Shown: positions 22,372 to 33,151 of the stretch, piece by piece
How the letters are laid out: each line of letters opens with the position of its first letter
Numbering within the stretch: position 1 is the stretch's first letter
Origin: Cycas panzhihuaensis
Lineage: Eukaryota; Cycadophyta
DNA length: 64,000 bases
Direction of reading: 5' to 3'
NCBI GenBank assembly: GCA_023213395.1
Contig: CM041465.1
Span: forward strand, 18,290,001-18,354,000
The notes under the pieces: generated by a model
The model's input: the letters and a program-made list of their open reading frames with translations, nothing else
What the model was told of the DNA's origin: nothing
The model's database searches: none
Translations under genes and position numbers: made by a program

Positions 22372-25300
22372 AGATGTTGAGTCCTCGCAGCATTAGAGAT
22401 GAGGATGTTGTTAGATGAACTCATCGGATTCCTAAGTAGCTTCATCTACATCATAGCTGACCCACTATACCAAGTGTTCAGAAATTGTACAATTTCAGAG
22501 GCGGTGCTGGCGACTGGCAAGGATTTTATCAGGAGGAATTATAAGAGTTTACTCTTTTGAGAGAATGGGTAAGGTTGTGTGGAGTGTAACTTTAGCACCA
22601 AGGTATTTTTTTAGGCATGACACATGGAAAACATTATGGATGTTAATATTTGGGGGGAGTTCAAGGGCATAAGCAACTTCACTGAGTTTGTGAAGCATCT
22701 TATAAGGGCCATAGTAATGGGGGCTTAGTCTATGTCCTTGATGTGACTTAAGGGATTGTTTCTTATAAGGTTAGAGGCAAAGGTATACTATATCTCCAAT
22801 ATCAAATGATCAATCAGATCGGTGGCATTCTGTGAGTTGGTTCATTTGATTTTAGGTGGTGGCTAAATTCTGTCGAAGGGCATGCAAGATTTGATCCATT
22901 TCTTGAAGCTTTTGTTGCATATAAGCTATTCGAAAGTTTGTGGCTAGGGTATGGTGGGAAGATGGGTGGTAGCCATAAAGAGCCAAAAATAGGGACATAC
23001 CAATGGCTGAATGATAGGAAGAGTTATACCAATACTTAGCCAGGGCAATCCATGAGGTCCAATTAGCTTGGTGTTTTGAGGCAAAGCAATGCAGACAAGT
23101 TTCTAAAGTTTTGTTTAGAACCTTAGATTGGTCATCTATTTGTAGGTGGTAGGTAAAACTCATATTAAATGAGGTTCCAACAACCTTAAAGAGTTCTTGC
23201 CAAAAGGAGCTAGTAAACTTAGGGTCTCGGTCACAAACAATAGATGATGGGAAGCCATGGAGGTGAAATATGAATTGGACATACAAGTCAGTGAGATAGG
23301 AGGATGAATATGAGGTGTGCACTAGGAGAAAATGTGAGTACTTGGTTAATCAATCAATGACTACCCAAATGGAATCAAACCCAGCAGATGGAGGCAGGCC
23401 CGTGATGAAGTCTATGGTAATATCTTGCCACTTGCCTTGAGGAATATTTAATGGTTGGAGAAGGCCAGGGAGAGGTTTGGTCTCTACTTTATTTCACTGA
23501 CAGGTGTCGCATTCTAATACGAAGGTGAATATGGTGGTCTTCATATGGGGCCAAAAGAAGTCTGCATAAATCCGTCGATAACTCTTATCAAAGCTAGAGT
23601 GGTCGTCAAGGGGGGATGAGTAGTATTCTATTAAGATTTTAGGGATGAATGAGGAGGAGGGATGGACAAAGATACAATTGTGGTAGAGAAGGTGATTGTT
23701 AAAGGTTGACCAACCTTTATAGGTGAGAACTTTTTTTTCTCCAATTAGGATAGTCTGGTTGGGCTTGGTTTTCAACACATAGTTCATCAAGCCAAAGTGG
23801 TTGGGGATTGTTGATGGAATGGAGGCTTGGGTTAGGAACATTATCATTAGGGTGAAGACGTGAAAGGGCATCTTCTACTATATTGTCTTTTCCTTTTTTA
23901 TATGCTATTGAGAAGTCAAAGACTTGTAATCGATGAACCCACTTAGCTTGTTCTTTAGACAAGACTAGCTGAGTCAATAAATTATGGAGGCTATGATGAT
24001 TCGTGAGAATAATAAACTTAGAGCCTAAGAGATATTATTATCATTTATCAATAACGTGAAGAATAACCTTTATCTGTTTCTGATATGTAGAGAGACGAAG
24101 CTCATGATCTTTTAATTTTCAACTTTCGAATGCAATGGGATGAGAGTCTTGCATTAGGACTATGCCTAAACCAAATCCTAAAGCATCATATTCAAGTTGG
24201 AAGGGTTGGTTGAAATTAGAAGTGATGAGAACTAGAGTGGAGGTCATTATGACCTTGAGGTGAGAAAAGGCAGCATCCACTTCTAGAGACCATTGGAAAG
24301 CCTCTTTGCGAAGGAGGTTGGTTAATGGGGCGGCAAGAGCAGCATAATTACGCATGAAGTGTCGATAAAAACCAGTTAGCCCAAGGAATGCTCGTAGTTG
24401 GGTAAGCGTGATAGGTGTTGGCCATGTTGTAATGACTGATATTTTATCAGGGTCTACGTGTACCCCTTCTGATGATATGATGTGACCCAAATAATTGAGT
24501 TCCAATTGTCCAAACTTATACTTAGATAGTTTTGCATAGGGTTGGTGGTTTTGTAATATTTGGAGAACAATTTCTAGGTGTTGGATATGGTGATCCAAGC
24601 AGGCACTATAAATAAGAATGTCATCGAAGAAAACTCTGACAAACATTTGAAGGTAGGGACCAAAGATTTTATTCATGAGATCTTGGAAGGTTCCCTAGGC
24701 ATTGTAAAGGCCAAAGGGCATTGCATAAAACTCAAAATGGCCATGATATGTACAAAATGTTATCTTATGGCAATCTTGTGGGGTAATTAGGATTTGGTAG
24801 TACCTAAATTGGAGGTCTAACTTAGAAAAAATGGTTGCGTCATGGATTTCATCTAGCATGTCATCTATGCGGAGGGGTAGGAAACTTATTTTTAATGGTA
24901 ATCTTATTTAATTCCCTATAGTCAATGCAAAGGTGAAGGAGCCATCCTTCTTTCTAACTAAGACAATTGGGACTGCATAAGGGCTTTTACTTGGTTGGAT
25001 TATGCACATATTGAGGAGCTTATTTATGAGTTTCTCAATTTCATTCTTTTGGAAGTATAAGTTGTGGTAAGGTTGAAGGCTAATAAGGTAATGGTTAGAT
25101 TGGAGGTTAATTGTATAATAGAAACCACAACTGGGAGAGGTAGTGGTAGGTAGAGGGGTAAATACTTGTTTATATTGGGTAATGACATCTTGGATGCGTG
25201 GATGAATTTATGGTTTAATTTAAATATTATTGAAATGGACTATATACCCTAGATGAGATTGAAGATGGTGTTTCATACATCTAGGAGAGACCACTTGGTT

Positions 25301-25840
25301 AGGGGGGGATTGCATTCCATAAATTTTGTGATTTTGACCCATGTGGTCTTTGAAGGCAATGAATGAATTTGTAGGCAAGTTGTTCATTCTATAGGTCCCT
25401 AGTATTTGCAACCAATGAATCCCCAAGATAGCATCAGATCCTCCTATTAATAAGGCATAGAAATCTGACACCAGAAGATATGAGCTAATTTAGACTTAGA
25501 GGTTTTCAATAACACCTGCACAATGGAGTTTCTGGTGCCCTAGTAGAGAACATGTGAAGCCAATTTTTAGGACAATATATATGTTGAGTTATCTGGCTAT
25601 TGAAATATCAATGAAGTTAAGTGATGTGCCACCATCGATCAAGATAGATATTGGAGTCTTACGGAGGATGCCTCTAACTCTTAGGGGTTCAGGGAAGGAG
25701 GATGTGGTAACAACAGATATAGATACTTCAGGGTAGGGGTCTGGTGTAGGTTCATCCTGGGTTTCATCATTAGCCTCATGGTCAGAGTCAAAGTCACAGG
25801 GTTCATCAGGGGAGAGGGATGGGTCGATGGATAAAACCAT
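22372..25840 (-). pseudogene. Chromovirus pol with chromodomain
   Basis: Domains in order, read leftward: protease with ILIDGGTSLNFID (25600-25630) and GGSDAILGIHWL (25400-25440); reverse transcriptase with RVFFDDILIYSA (24610-24640) and LGHIISSEGV and FLGLTGFYRHF; RNase H with YDALGFGLGIVL and KGKDNIVEDALSR (23860-23900); integrase with LYHNC.. and ECDTCQ zinc finger (23490-23700), [21 protein letters not shown] and a degraded third acidic site; and a chromodomain near 22385-22490 with SYDVDEATWESDEFI. The chromodomain is thought to guide integration to heterochromatin. Frames shift several times and stops are common, so it is inactive. Confidence 0.95.
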
Positions 25841-26893
25841 ACTCTGCGCTTTACAAAAGTAACCATGTCCAGAAGTCCAATTTTCTGCACACTACATACA
25901 AAGGCTAGCCTCTAGTCGATGTTGTGTTTCGACTTGAGAAATTTGGACTCTTTTGGTGGATGTGTCATCATTCTAGCGATCGGTAGATGGGTGGGTGGAA
26001 TCATCCTGTCATGGTTGAGGATGTGTGAAGTCATCTTGAGGATGAGAGGCATCATCAAATCAAGGTCAAGGTCATTGGAAGTCTGACTATCAAGTGCATG
26101 AGGACCAAGAGTTATCTTGACAAATAATTGAGGGTCTGTTTGCTGCAAACTCAACTTCTACTGCACAGGCCCACTTAAAAGCTTCCTTAAGGGAGTAGAT
26201 TGCCATTGTCTTTAATCTCATATGAATACGGTCTTGGAGTCCTACCACATAAATATCAATCACAGTTTATTTTTCCAAGTTTTGGCTTTGTGGCGTGTGA
26301 TTATATAAGGCTTGAAATTCATCTATATAAGCCTCTATAGTTGAGGTTTGCTTAAGTTGAATGAGTTGTATGAAGAAAGATTGACTCTATATATTTTCAT
26401 ATTATTCAAAGAAACATCTAGTGAAGTGGGACCATGTTTAATAAGAGGGATATTCTTGCTTCCACCAGTTAAATCAATGGTGAGCTCGACCATCTAAGTA
26501 AATAGAAGCGTATAAGAGTTGGTCCTCTTATGAAATCGGGTGAAGAGTGAAGTAAGACTCTAATTTGTTAATCTAGCTTTGAGTACACTCTTTATTCACA
26601 TCTAGATTAAAGGTAGGAATGTTGATTTTATGGTGGAAACAGGGATATCTTGGTGGAGAACCTCCTATATTGCTTCCTTGAAAAGGGGGAGGTTGGTTGC
26701 CTATTGAGTTAAAAGTTCTTGTGCTTTGGAGTTGAGGTGGCAACAACTGTTGAAGCTGACTGAGAATCACTTGCCTAGTGTTATCTAGGTCATATTTGGT
26801 AGGCATGCTATTGAGTCTATCATTGACCTCTATTTTGAAGTTAGACAAGTCATTGGTCAACTCAGAAATTTTCTCTGTTTGAGTTTTTACCAT
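25841..26893 (-). pseudogene. Chromovirus gag
   Basis: The ATG at 26893 opens MVKTQTEKISELTNDLSNF, a helical N-terminal region, followed by PPRYPCFHHKINIPTFN. After a frameshift come the capsid parts LDGRAHHWFNWWKQEYPSY and STIEAYIDEFQALYNHT. The C-terminal end has a zinc-knuckle-like LCMQCAENWTSGH..FC of the C-x2-C...GH..C type seen in chromovirus gags. Several stops are present. Confidence 0.9.
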
Positions 26894-28158
26894 TGGAGCT
26901 GAAGAAAGGGATTAAAGAAGCGGTAACAAGTAGAGAGAAGGGAAATAAATGAAGTAGGACAAAGCAAGAAAGAACATGATATAAGAATATGGAGTTTTTA
27001 TAGGGAAAGAAGGGGCAAATAAGGGGATGTGAGGTGTTTATAGCCTGTTGACCCCAACTTACATAAGGCAGATATTTGGCCCACTAGAAATAGCACAAGA
27101 AACTCATCAAAATGGGGTGTATGAATTTTAAGGTGAATTTGAAGTGGTGGGGCCCAGCAGTGGCTCAGGCATAAAAAGAGTGAAAATTGGGGGCATAAAC
27201 TAACCTAGTGCAAAATGACCCTTACGATATGCTGATCAAATTAAGGTACATGAGTTATAAGTGTAATTTCTTTTTCCCTTTTTTGCACCATGAGTAATGG
27301 CTAAGTGGAGTTTTCTTTTCTTTTCTTTTCTTTTTCTTTTTTTTCTTTCTTTCCTTTTTTTTTTTGGGGGGGCTTGGAAGCTTGACTATTCTGACAAGTT
27401 TTGAATTCAGGCAGTAAGTGGATTGTGATTTTAATTAAGACTAGGGTAGGAGAAGCAAGGTGAGAATGATCAGATGTATCCTACCCATTGAAAGATGAGG
27501 TGTGCTTGGTCTTATAAGCCTGCCAATAAACTTCTAATGGAGAAGTTCGGGGTAGGTAACTTCATGGCACTAACCGCTAACCACTACATTATAAGACTTC
27601 AATGATCGATAATTTACTTGTACTAGGGAGGGTTTTAGGATCCTAAAGGGGTCCTCCTATATACCTGAAGGTATGTGGAGGCACACTTCTATAGCTAGGT
27701 TCTGTCTAGGGCTTGGCTGAAGAGTGTTATCTCCAATCCTTCATGCAAGGGGTGGAATGACAAATCCTTGTGATATTTAAAGACCCTAGTATAGAATCTC
27801 TATCTAACTACTTAGGTAGCCACCCGATAATGTTATCTACCCAGGAAGGAGGGGTGGGAGGGGAAACAAAGGGTAGCCACCCAACGGTGTTATCTACCCT
27901 TGGAATATAACTCAATGCAGAAAAAGAGAATTAGAAACTAAATTGAAAGCAGAAGAAATAAATTACTTGCATTATCTAAAGGAATAAATTCCCCTTCACT
28001 TCGTGACCTCTAATCTGTCCTGCTACCATTCCTCAATCTCCTTGGAGAGGGAGCTAAGTAAAGGTCTTTCCTCAATCTCTACTTAGGTAGAGAGAGTACT
28101 CAATCATACAAGAAAAAAAAAATTACTTTTTTGGGTAGCTTCCCACGATCGCGATGTA
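26894..28158 (-). other. Chromovirus 5' leader
   Basis: No convincing coding signal lies between the PBS and gag ATG, an unusually long leader (about 1.27 kb) for this type of element. It contains the strong polypyrimidine run at 27311-27365 and may include another decayed insertion. Confidence 0.6.
27311..27372 (+). repeat. Polypyrimidine tract plus G run
   Basis: About 55 bases of TTTTC-type repeats are followed by seven G. In the element's own sense strand this is a C7 run followed by a polypurine (GAAAA)n tract in the leader. It may be a microsatellite expansion. Confidence 0.9.
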
Positions 28159-28170
28159 GCTCTAATATCA
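28159..28170 (-). promoter_or_regulatory. Chromovirus primer-binding site
   Basis: The minus strand reads TGATATTAGAGC, two bases after the LTR end. It differs at three positions, all transitions, from the initiator tRNA-Met site TGGTATCAGAGC. Confidence 0.9.
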
Positions 28171-28172
28171 CT

Positions 28173-28518
28173 TGGACTATTCCTTCTAAAAGATATGGAC
28201 TTGAAGGTGCAAAAATTAGTAGAAAATGAAGCCAAAATAACATAAATATGCAAGAAGATCACAAATAATGAATCACCAAAATGAGTACCAAAGTACTTTC
28301 TCTTTCAAGATACCATACTTGACAACATTACAAGTGATTTAACCCTTTAAATACACAAGTAAGGGTCTTCATCCTTATGATTCTATTAGTGGCTCTAGTA
28401 GCCTTACATCTTATTGGATGGCTTAGTGGTCCATACACACATCTTAATAAACACCTTTATCCTTACTTGCTGGTGGCTCCCACTCACTAATGCTAAGGAA
28501 AGGTGGGGTTATATTACA
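28173..28518 (-). repeat. Chromovirus 5' LTR
   Basis: It starts TGTAATATAACC and ends TAGTCCA on the minus strand, followed by the PBS. The length equals the 3' LTR exactly. Confidence 0.97.
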
Positions 28519-30263
28519 CTATTGGACTTTAGTTTCACAAGGTGGTGGACGTGCCTTACATCGTTGTAAAGGTTTAAGAGGCCTCTTGAGTATGGATTGG
28601 ATCTCAACTGCCTAAAGGGCCAAGCACTTGGCTATGGAAAAATCACACGTTATCGCCCTCATTTTGAGGACTTCAATGTGAACTTTGAGATATAAGGCAT
28701 TAACAAATAGGTCTTTCTTCAACTCCTCAGGCAAGGTTGCCTTTGTGGAGTGGAAAAGATCATAAAAGTGTCTCATAAAGTCATGATTCATTTCATCATG
28801 ACCTTGTTTAAGAGATATGAGAGCTTTCATTCCACTCTCAAAAGGGCGGGCTACATCAAAATAGTTAATGAATTCATCCATGAGTTATTAGAATGAATGG
28901 ATAGAGTGTGTGGGAAGGTAATAAAACCACTTAAGGGCATCACCTTGAAGAGAGCATGGAAAGAGTTTCATAAGGATATGGTCATAAGCCAAATAATCAA
29001 TGCATACCATGGAAAAACCTCTAACATGATCTGTTGGGTCTTGTGATGAGGTTCCATCAAACCTAGGAACCTCGAGAGGGTGAGCCGATAAGTTGGTTCT
29101 AAGCACTTCAATGGATAGAGGTGTCGATCTATAATCCATAAAGGGGCATGCCCTAGATTGGACCATAGGATCGACAGGAGATGGAAGAGGAGGTGGACAA
29201 AGTTGCTTGAATCCTCCTTGGGGGATTTGGTTTGAAAGGGGATGTTAACCTCCTCCTATTTGGTGAGAAGACATTAATCCCACATTTTAAGGAATATACA
29301 TAGGAACGGATGGGTCTGAGAGACCCACACCTCTTTAAGGAAACACCCCTTGTGGGGAAGGAGCTTGAGAAAAGGTGCCTTGGGAGGGGGCTTTCCCTCC
29401 TTGCAAAGTCACAACATGAGGGGTGGCATAGGAGGGTGGAAAAGAGGGGTTCAGAACCGTGTTTTGCCTATATGGGCCACCCGTGGGTGGTGTGACCCCA
29501 TACAGGTGCAAAGGGTCCACCCCATAAACTGGAAAGGACTTTCCCTTGCCATGCCCCCAAGGTTGAGAAATATAACCTGGAGGTATGTAAAGGGAAGGAT
29601 CCCTAAGTTGAACTTGGGAGTGTGTAGGGATGGACCCCACATGGCTAGAAGTAGGGGCACATGCAGGTCACCTAGGTCTAATAGGTGGTGGATATACTAT
29701 AGTCAGTGGAGGTGTAGTTGTTTGACTAAAAGGGGGTATGCTCAACCCAAGTTAGAAAGAGGACATGCCTTAGGTGGTCCCTAAGGAACATGGGCCATGG
29801 GGAGAGGAAGATAAAGTAAAATACATTCTCATCATAGGTAAGGAAGTTGAACGAGATGGATAAGGTAAGGTAGATATAGAGGAAGGAAGAATAATGCTTT
29901 GTAAGATGCTCTTGAACCACTTAGGATGTTGTTGGAGGCGAGCAGCTTGGAAGCATTGGCTAAGAGCTTCGATAACATCTGCAGGAGGGGTATCTACTTG
30001 ATCATAAGAGGCAGAAGGAACCTCATATAAGGCGGACCCCATGGGGCGATCCTCATAAGAATCACCACCAGGGTGGTGGAACTCTAAAGGGGAAGAGGCC
30101 TCTATTTCATGAGTAGAGAGGTGGTGAACTTGTAGGTATTCTTGGTCACCTGGATAAAAGATAGGGTCCTCACCCTCCTGGGTGGGCCTTGGAAAGAGGT
30201 AAAAGGCTCATGTAATTCAGATACATAGGCATGATATGCCTAGTTTGAAGGGAATCCCTCCAT
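28519..30263 (-). pseudogene. gag, E1
   Basis: This is the Tat-like gag read leftward from the ATG at 30263, homologous to 49842 in E4 and 63202 in E5. Order: an N-terminal region with YEVPSASYDQVDTPPAD and LSQCFQAARLQ (29850-30042), a Pro/Gly/Tyr-rich middle (29335-29640: PPGYISQPWGHGKG), and the capsid domain with VPRFDGTSSQDPTDHV, LFPCSLQGDALKWFYYLP (28888-29166) and ESGMKALISLKQGHDEMNHD (28612-28881). Stops separate the parts. The chromovirus cuts it at 28518, and the C-terminus continues at 22011. Confidence 0.9.
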
Positions 30264-30495
30264 AGTTGAATCAGAATCTGATAAAGGAAGACGGTGATAA
30301 GAAGGGTCTTCCAACAAAGGAGGGAGGCCTCACAAACGATGAGAGAAATGTCGCATACAAGTTCACACTAAAGATTGGAAGGACAAAAGAAGTGATGTGA
30401 TAGGTGTTGGGGGTTACCTAACAAACTGAGGAGAGCTACTGGAAAGGAGGTAGCACCAATAAGAAGGGAGAGATGATTAATCCCTTACTGGTGGA
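30264..30495 (-). other. E1 leader between PBS and gag
   Basis: A short leader homologous to 62970-63201 in E5 and to about 49632-49841 in E4. No coding signal is seen. Confidence 0.7.
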
Positions 30496-30513
30496 TCCCC
30501 AGTATAGTCGCCA
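30496..30513 (-). promoter_or_regulatory. E1 primer-binding site
   Basis: The minus strand reads TGGCGACTATACTGGGGA, one base after the LTR end. It is the best-preserved copy of this PBS type in the window. From memory, Ogre/Tat elements use a tRNA-Arg primer with a TGGCGACT site; alignment to plant tRNA genes would settle it. Confidence 0.9.
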
Positions 30514-30514
30514 A

Positions 30515-31445
30515 TAGAATCACACCTATGGGAGGAGGTAACCACATTTGGTTAAGATCAAACCAACCAACAAAAGGTTTCAAGGTTGAGGATCATTGGG
30601 GAAGCAAAGAAAATCACCCACAAAAGGCATTCATACATCAGAATGTAGGTTCAAGACCCACAAATGGTGCACAAACCCCTTTGAGGTAACTCTACCTCAA
30701 TTGGGAGTGATAAAGATATTAGGGATATCCTCGGTTTCTTGAGTAACCTCAAAAGATGGGCCCTCCCATCCTTGGATGGCTAAAGGAGGGAGGAGAAGAC
30801 AGGCAAGGGAATGGATCCTCATGTGAAAAGGGGATATGAGAGACGTGGTTCTAGGTAGGAAATAAGGGTGGTATGCACTCATGAAGGATCAAGAAGATGA
30901 CCAATCCTACGAGTGTGGAACCGACCTAAAGGTCACACTACAATGACTTAGCTACAATAAGTGAAATAATGATCAAAGGAAAAGGGGAGCCTTGAAAGGG
31001 GAATTCCCTTAAGGCACTACACCTAAGGTGGTCTTAGTAGTATGAGTTGATAATGGAAATGTTTTAATACCTTTGTGCATAGGTTGTTATACAAAGTGGT
31101 GTAATGATGAGGTTATGTATGCGACAATATGTTCTTATGTGTGAAAGAGTTCTTTCAAAAAACAAAGGAAAAGAATAGCATAAAAACCCACTTGTTCACT
31201 CATGCATACATATCCTTGCTCTCATTAACTTTCAAATGTGAAAGGGGGAGGATTAACAAGGTAGCTATGTGTGATATAGGATGTATGCAAGGGATGCAAG
31301 TTCAACAAACTGTGCGACAAACAGACATGTAATGAATACAACCCTTATTTCATGTGCTTTGTCAAACAAGCAAGCAAACTAACTAAGTGCAAATGATACA
31401 TATAAGTTCCCTTTCTTTTATTTTCCTTTAAGTGACATATGGGGG
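30515..31445 (-). repeat. E1 5' LTR, truncated by E2
   Basis: It matches 6763-7659 of the 3' LTR. The match stops at GGGGG (31441-31445), where E2 begins with TGCAATCAC. The upstream half of this LTR is not found elsewhere in the window. Confidence 0.85.
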
Positions 31446-33122
31446 TGCAATCACATCTATATGGATGGTAACTACACCTAGTCGGTATTAAGGCTATCGA
31501 CGGAAGCCTCCGGAATAAAGGGATCAAACCAACAAGTGCAAGGAAGCACCCACACAGGGCATCCATGTGTCAAAATGCAGGTTCGGTACCTACGAATGGT
31601 GCATGACTTCCTTTAGGTAACTCAACTTTTGACTTTGAAGGGGGGCGTAGGTGAGGGATGTCCTTGGTTTCCCAGGTTTCCTCAAAACAAGGGTCTTCCC
31701 ACCCTTGGATGGCTGGAAGGGGAAGGCAAGACCCAATAAGGAAGAGGATCCTCGTGAAGAGAAAGCTAATGGATGTAGGTAAGATGTGTGTAGGTATGAT
31801 GAAGTAAAAAGGGGGAGATTTTAGGGGATGAATCCTCTAAGAACTAACCCACCTAAAGGGAAGGTTGGATGGACAAAGAGTGGTGGCAGAAGGAGTTCCT
31901 ACCACTCTATGTGTGAGGGGGTCTAATCTCTATATTAAACAATGGGGTGGAGACTAGTTATATGTGTGTGTAGATAAGAGGTATATAAGCATATATATGT
32001 GAAGAGAAATAAATATACTTTTCCCTCAATGATAAATCCTCACTCTCATTTTGTTTTAAGCAAGGGAAGGAGAAACAAAGAGGTAAGCCAAGATATCATA
32101 CAAAGTGCATGGCAATGTAATTGAACGAAAGAGGAGAGGGGATATCCCCTAACGGATGCTCTTTCCTAAAATACGGACTAATGTGCAAAAGGATGATGTG
32201 AGCTGGTTCCCTTTTACTTTATTCCCTTATGTATTTTCATGCAAACATACAAGCTAAAAGAAGCAAGAAAAGACCAACAAAATAAAAGCGACGTACCTGG
32301 AAGAGCAATGCAGTTGAAACATGATCTTCTTCTTGCACTACACTTGCTTCCTCTTTTCCCACTCCCATCACATGAGCAGCGTAGGGGTTTCCTTATGTCC
32401 CCCAAAATGAAAAGAAACAAGCGAGAAAAATGCAAAGCAAAAAAGGAACTATACAAAGGCTAGAACAACCAAGGAAAAGGAGGCCAAGGAACGCACCTCA
32501 ATTATCATCGTTTACCTTTCTCCCCAAATGGCGCAGTAAACCTGCAATCACAAAGTTCCTTGCCCTTTCCTAAAGGGCTTCTAGGATACAAAGTCAATAT
32601 ATATAATAGTAAAATACTGAAATGTTACAAGTTAGAGAGTTTCAAGTTAAGTAATCCTCCACCAACGAATAACTCTACATCTACCAAGAAAACCAATAAC
32701 ACAAGATAAGGTAAAGAGGAGGTTAGCCTCGGAATGGCTAAACCTCCAACAAGTGCACCTCTACGTTGCCCTTAGACATAGGAAATAATAGATTAGGATA
32801 GCCTATTGGTAGTAGATAGTGAGGGAAATAAACATCATGAGGTTCGCAAATGTTACCTATATTGCAAGTATGCTACGTGTAGCAAATTGTAATGTTGGCT
32901 AAGCTGAGATCCAAGATGGATGAGGGACACCATTTGGGGCTAGAAGAGCTACCCAAGAGAGGTGTGAAGGCCTGTGAACAACACAACAAGGCCTACATAG
33001 GCTGATATCTAGTGTAATACAATTCCTAGAGACTCTATTGTGACACAACAGAGGCACAAGTGGAAGAGAGGAAAGAGGAGAAGGGGGTTGCCCTTGAGGA
33101 GCAGGCCTAGTGTATATGGGAA
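31446..33122 (-). repeat. E2 3' LTR
   Basis: The left end is exact at 31446. The LTR is related to the E1 and E3/E4 LTRs only in patches (for example the last 200 bp and the region around 32540-32760), so it belongs to another subfamily. The right end is inferred from the purine tract and is approximate. Confidence 0.7.
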
Positions 33123-33151
33123 CCCACCTTGGCTCCTTTCTCTCACTCTTC
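33123..33151 (-). other. Polypurine tract of E2 (probable)
   Basis: The minus strand is purine-rich (GAAGAGTGAGAGAAAGGAGC then CAAGGTGGG) at the position matching the purine tracts of E1, E3 and E4. Confidence 0.5.

Larger units (their letters stand above)
22012..28518 (-). mobile_element. Complete chromovirus (Ty3-gypsy), Reina-like
   Basis: The element is 6507 bp, leftward, with two LTRs of exactly 346 bp each, starting TGTAA and ending GTCCA on the minus strand. It has an initiator-Met-type PBS, a polypurine tract, gag, protease, RT, RNase H, integrase and a C-terminal chromodomain. The flanks are CTATT on both sides (22007-22011 and 28519-28523), a perfect 5-bp target duplication. Short LTRs and a chromodomain suggest the Reina clade, not confirmed. 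It interrupts E1 gag: joining the flanks restores similarity to E2 near 41095-41150. Confidence 0.97.
6763..31445 (-). mobile_element. E1: Tat-like Ty3-gypsy element with two insertions
   Basis: E1 is a leftward element with its 3' LTR on the left (6763) and a truncated 5' LTR on the right (30515-31445). It carries a PBS, gag, the conserved spacer segment, protease, an antisense PMD gene and an RNase H. The chromovirus at 22012-28518 and the copia element at 12479-17814 are later insertions. Without them E1 is about 12.8 kb, close to the 13.3-kb spacing of E3-E5. Reverse transcriptase and integrase are missing. Assignment to the Tat/Ogre lineage rests on the extra archaeal-type RNase H, the PBS type, the antisense ORF and the large size. 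Confidence 0.85.

Noticed and set aside
29350-29784. 144-codon plus-strand frame
   Set aside because: Antisense to the E1 gag middle region; amino acid composition has no independent support.
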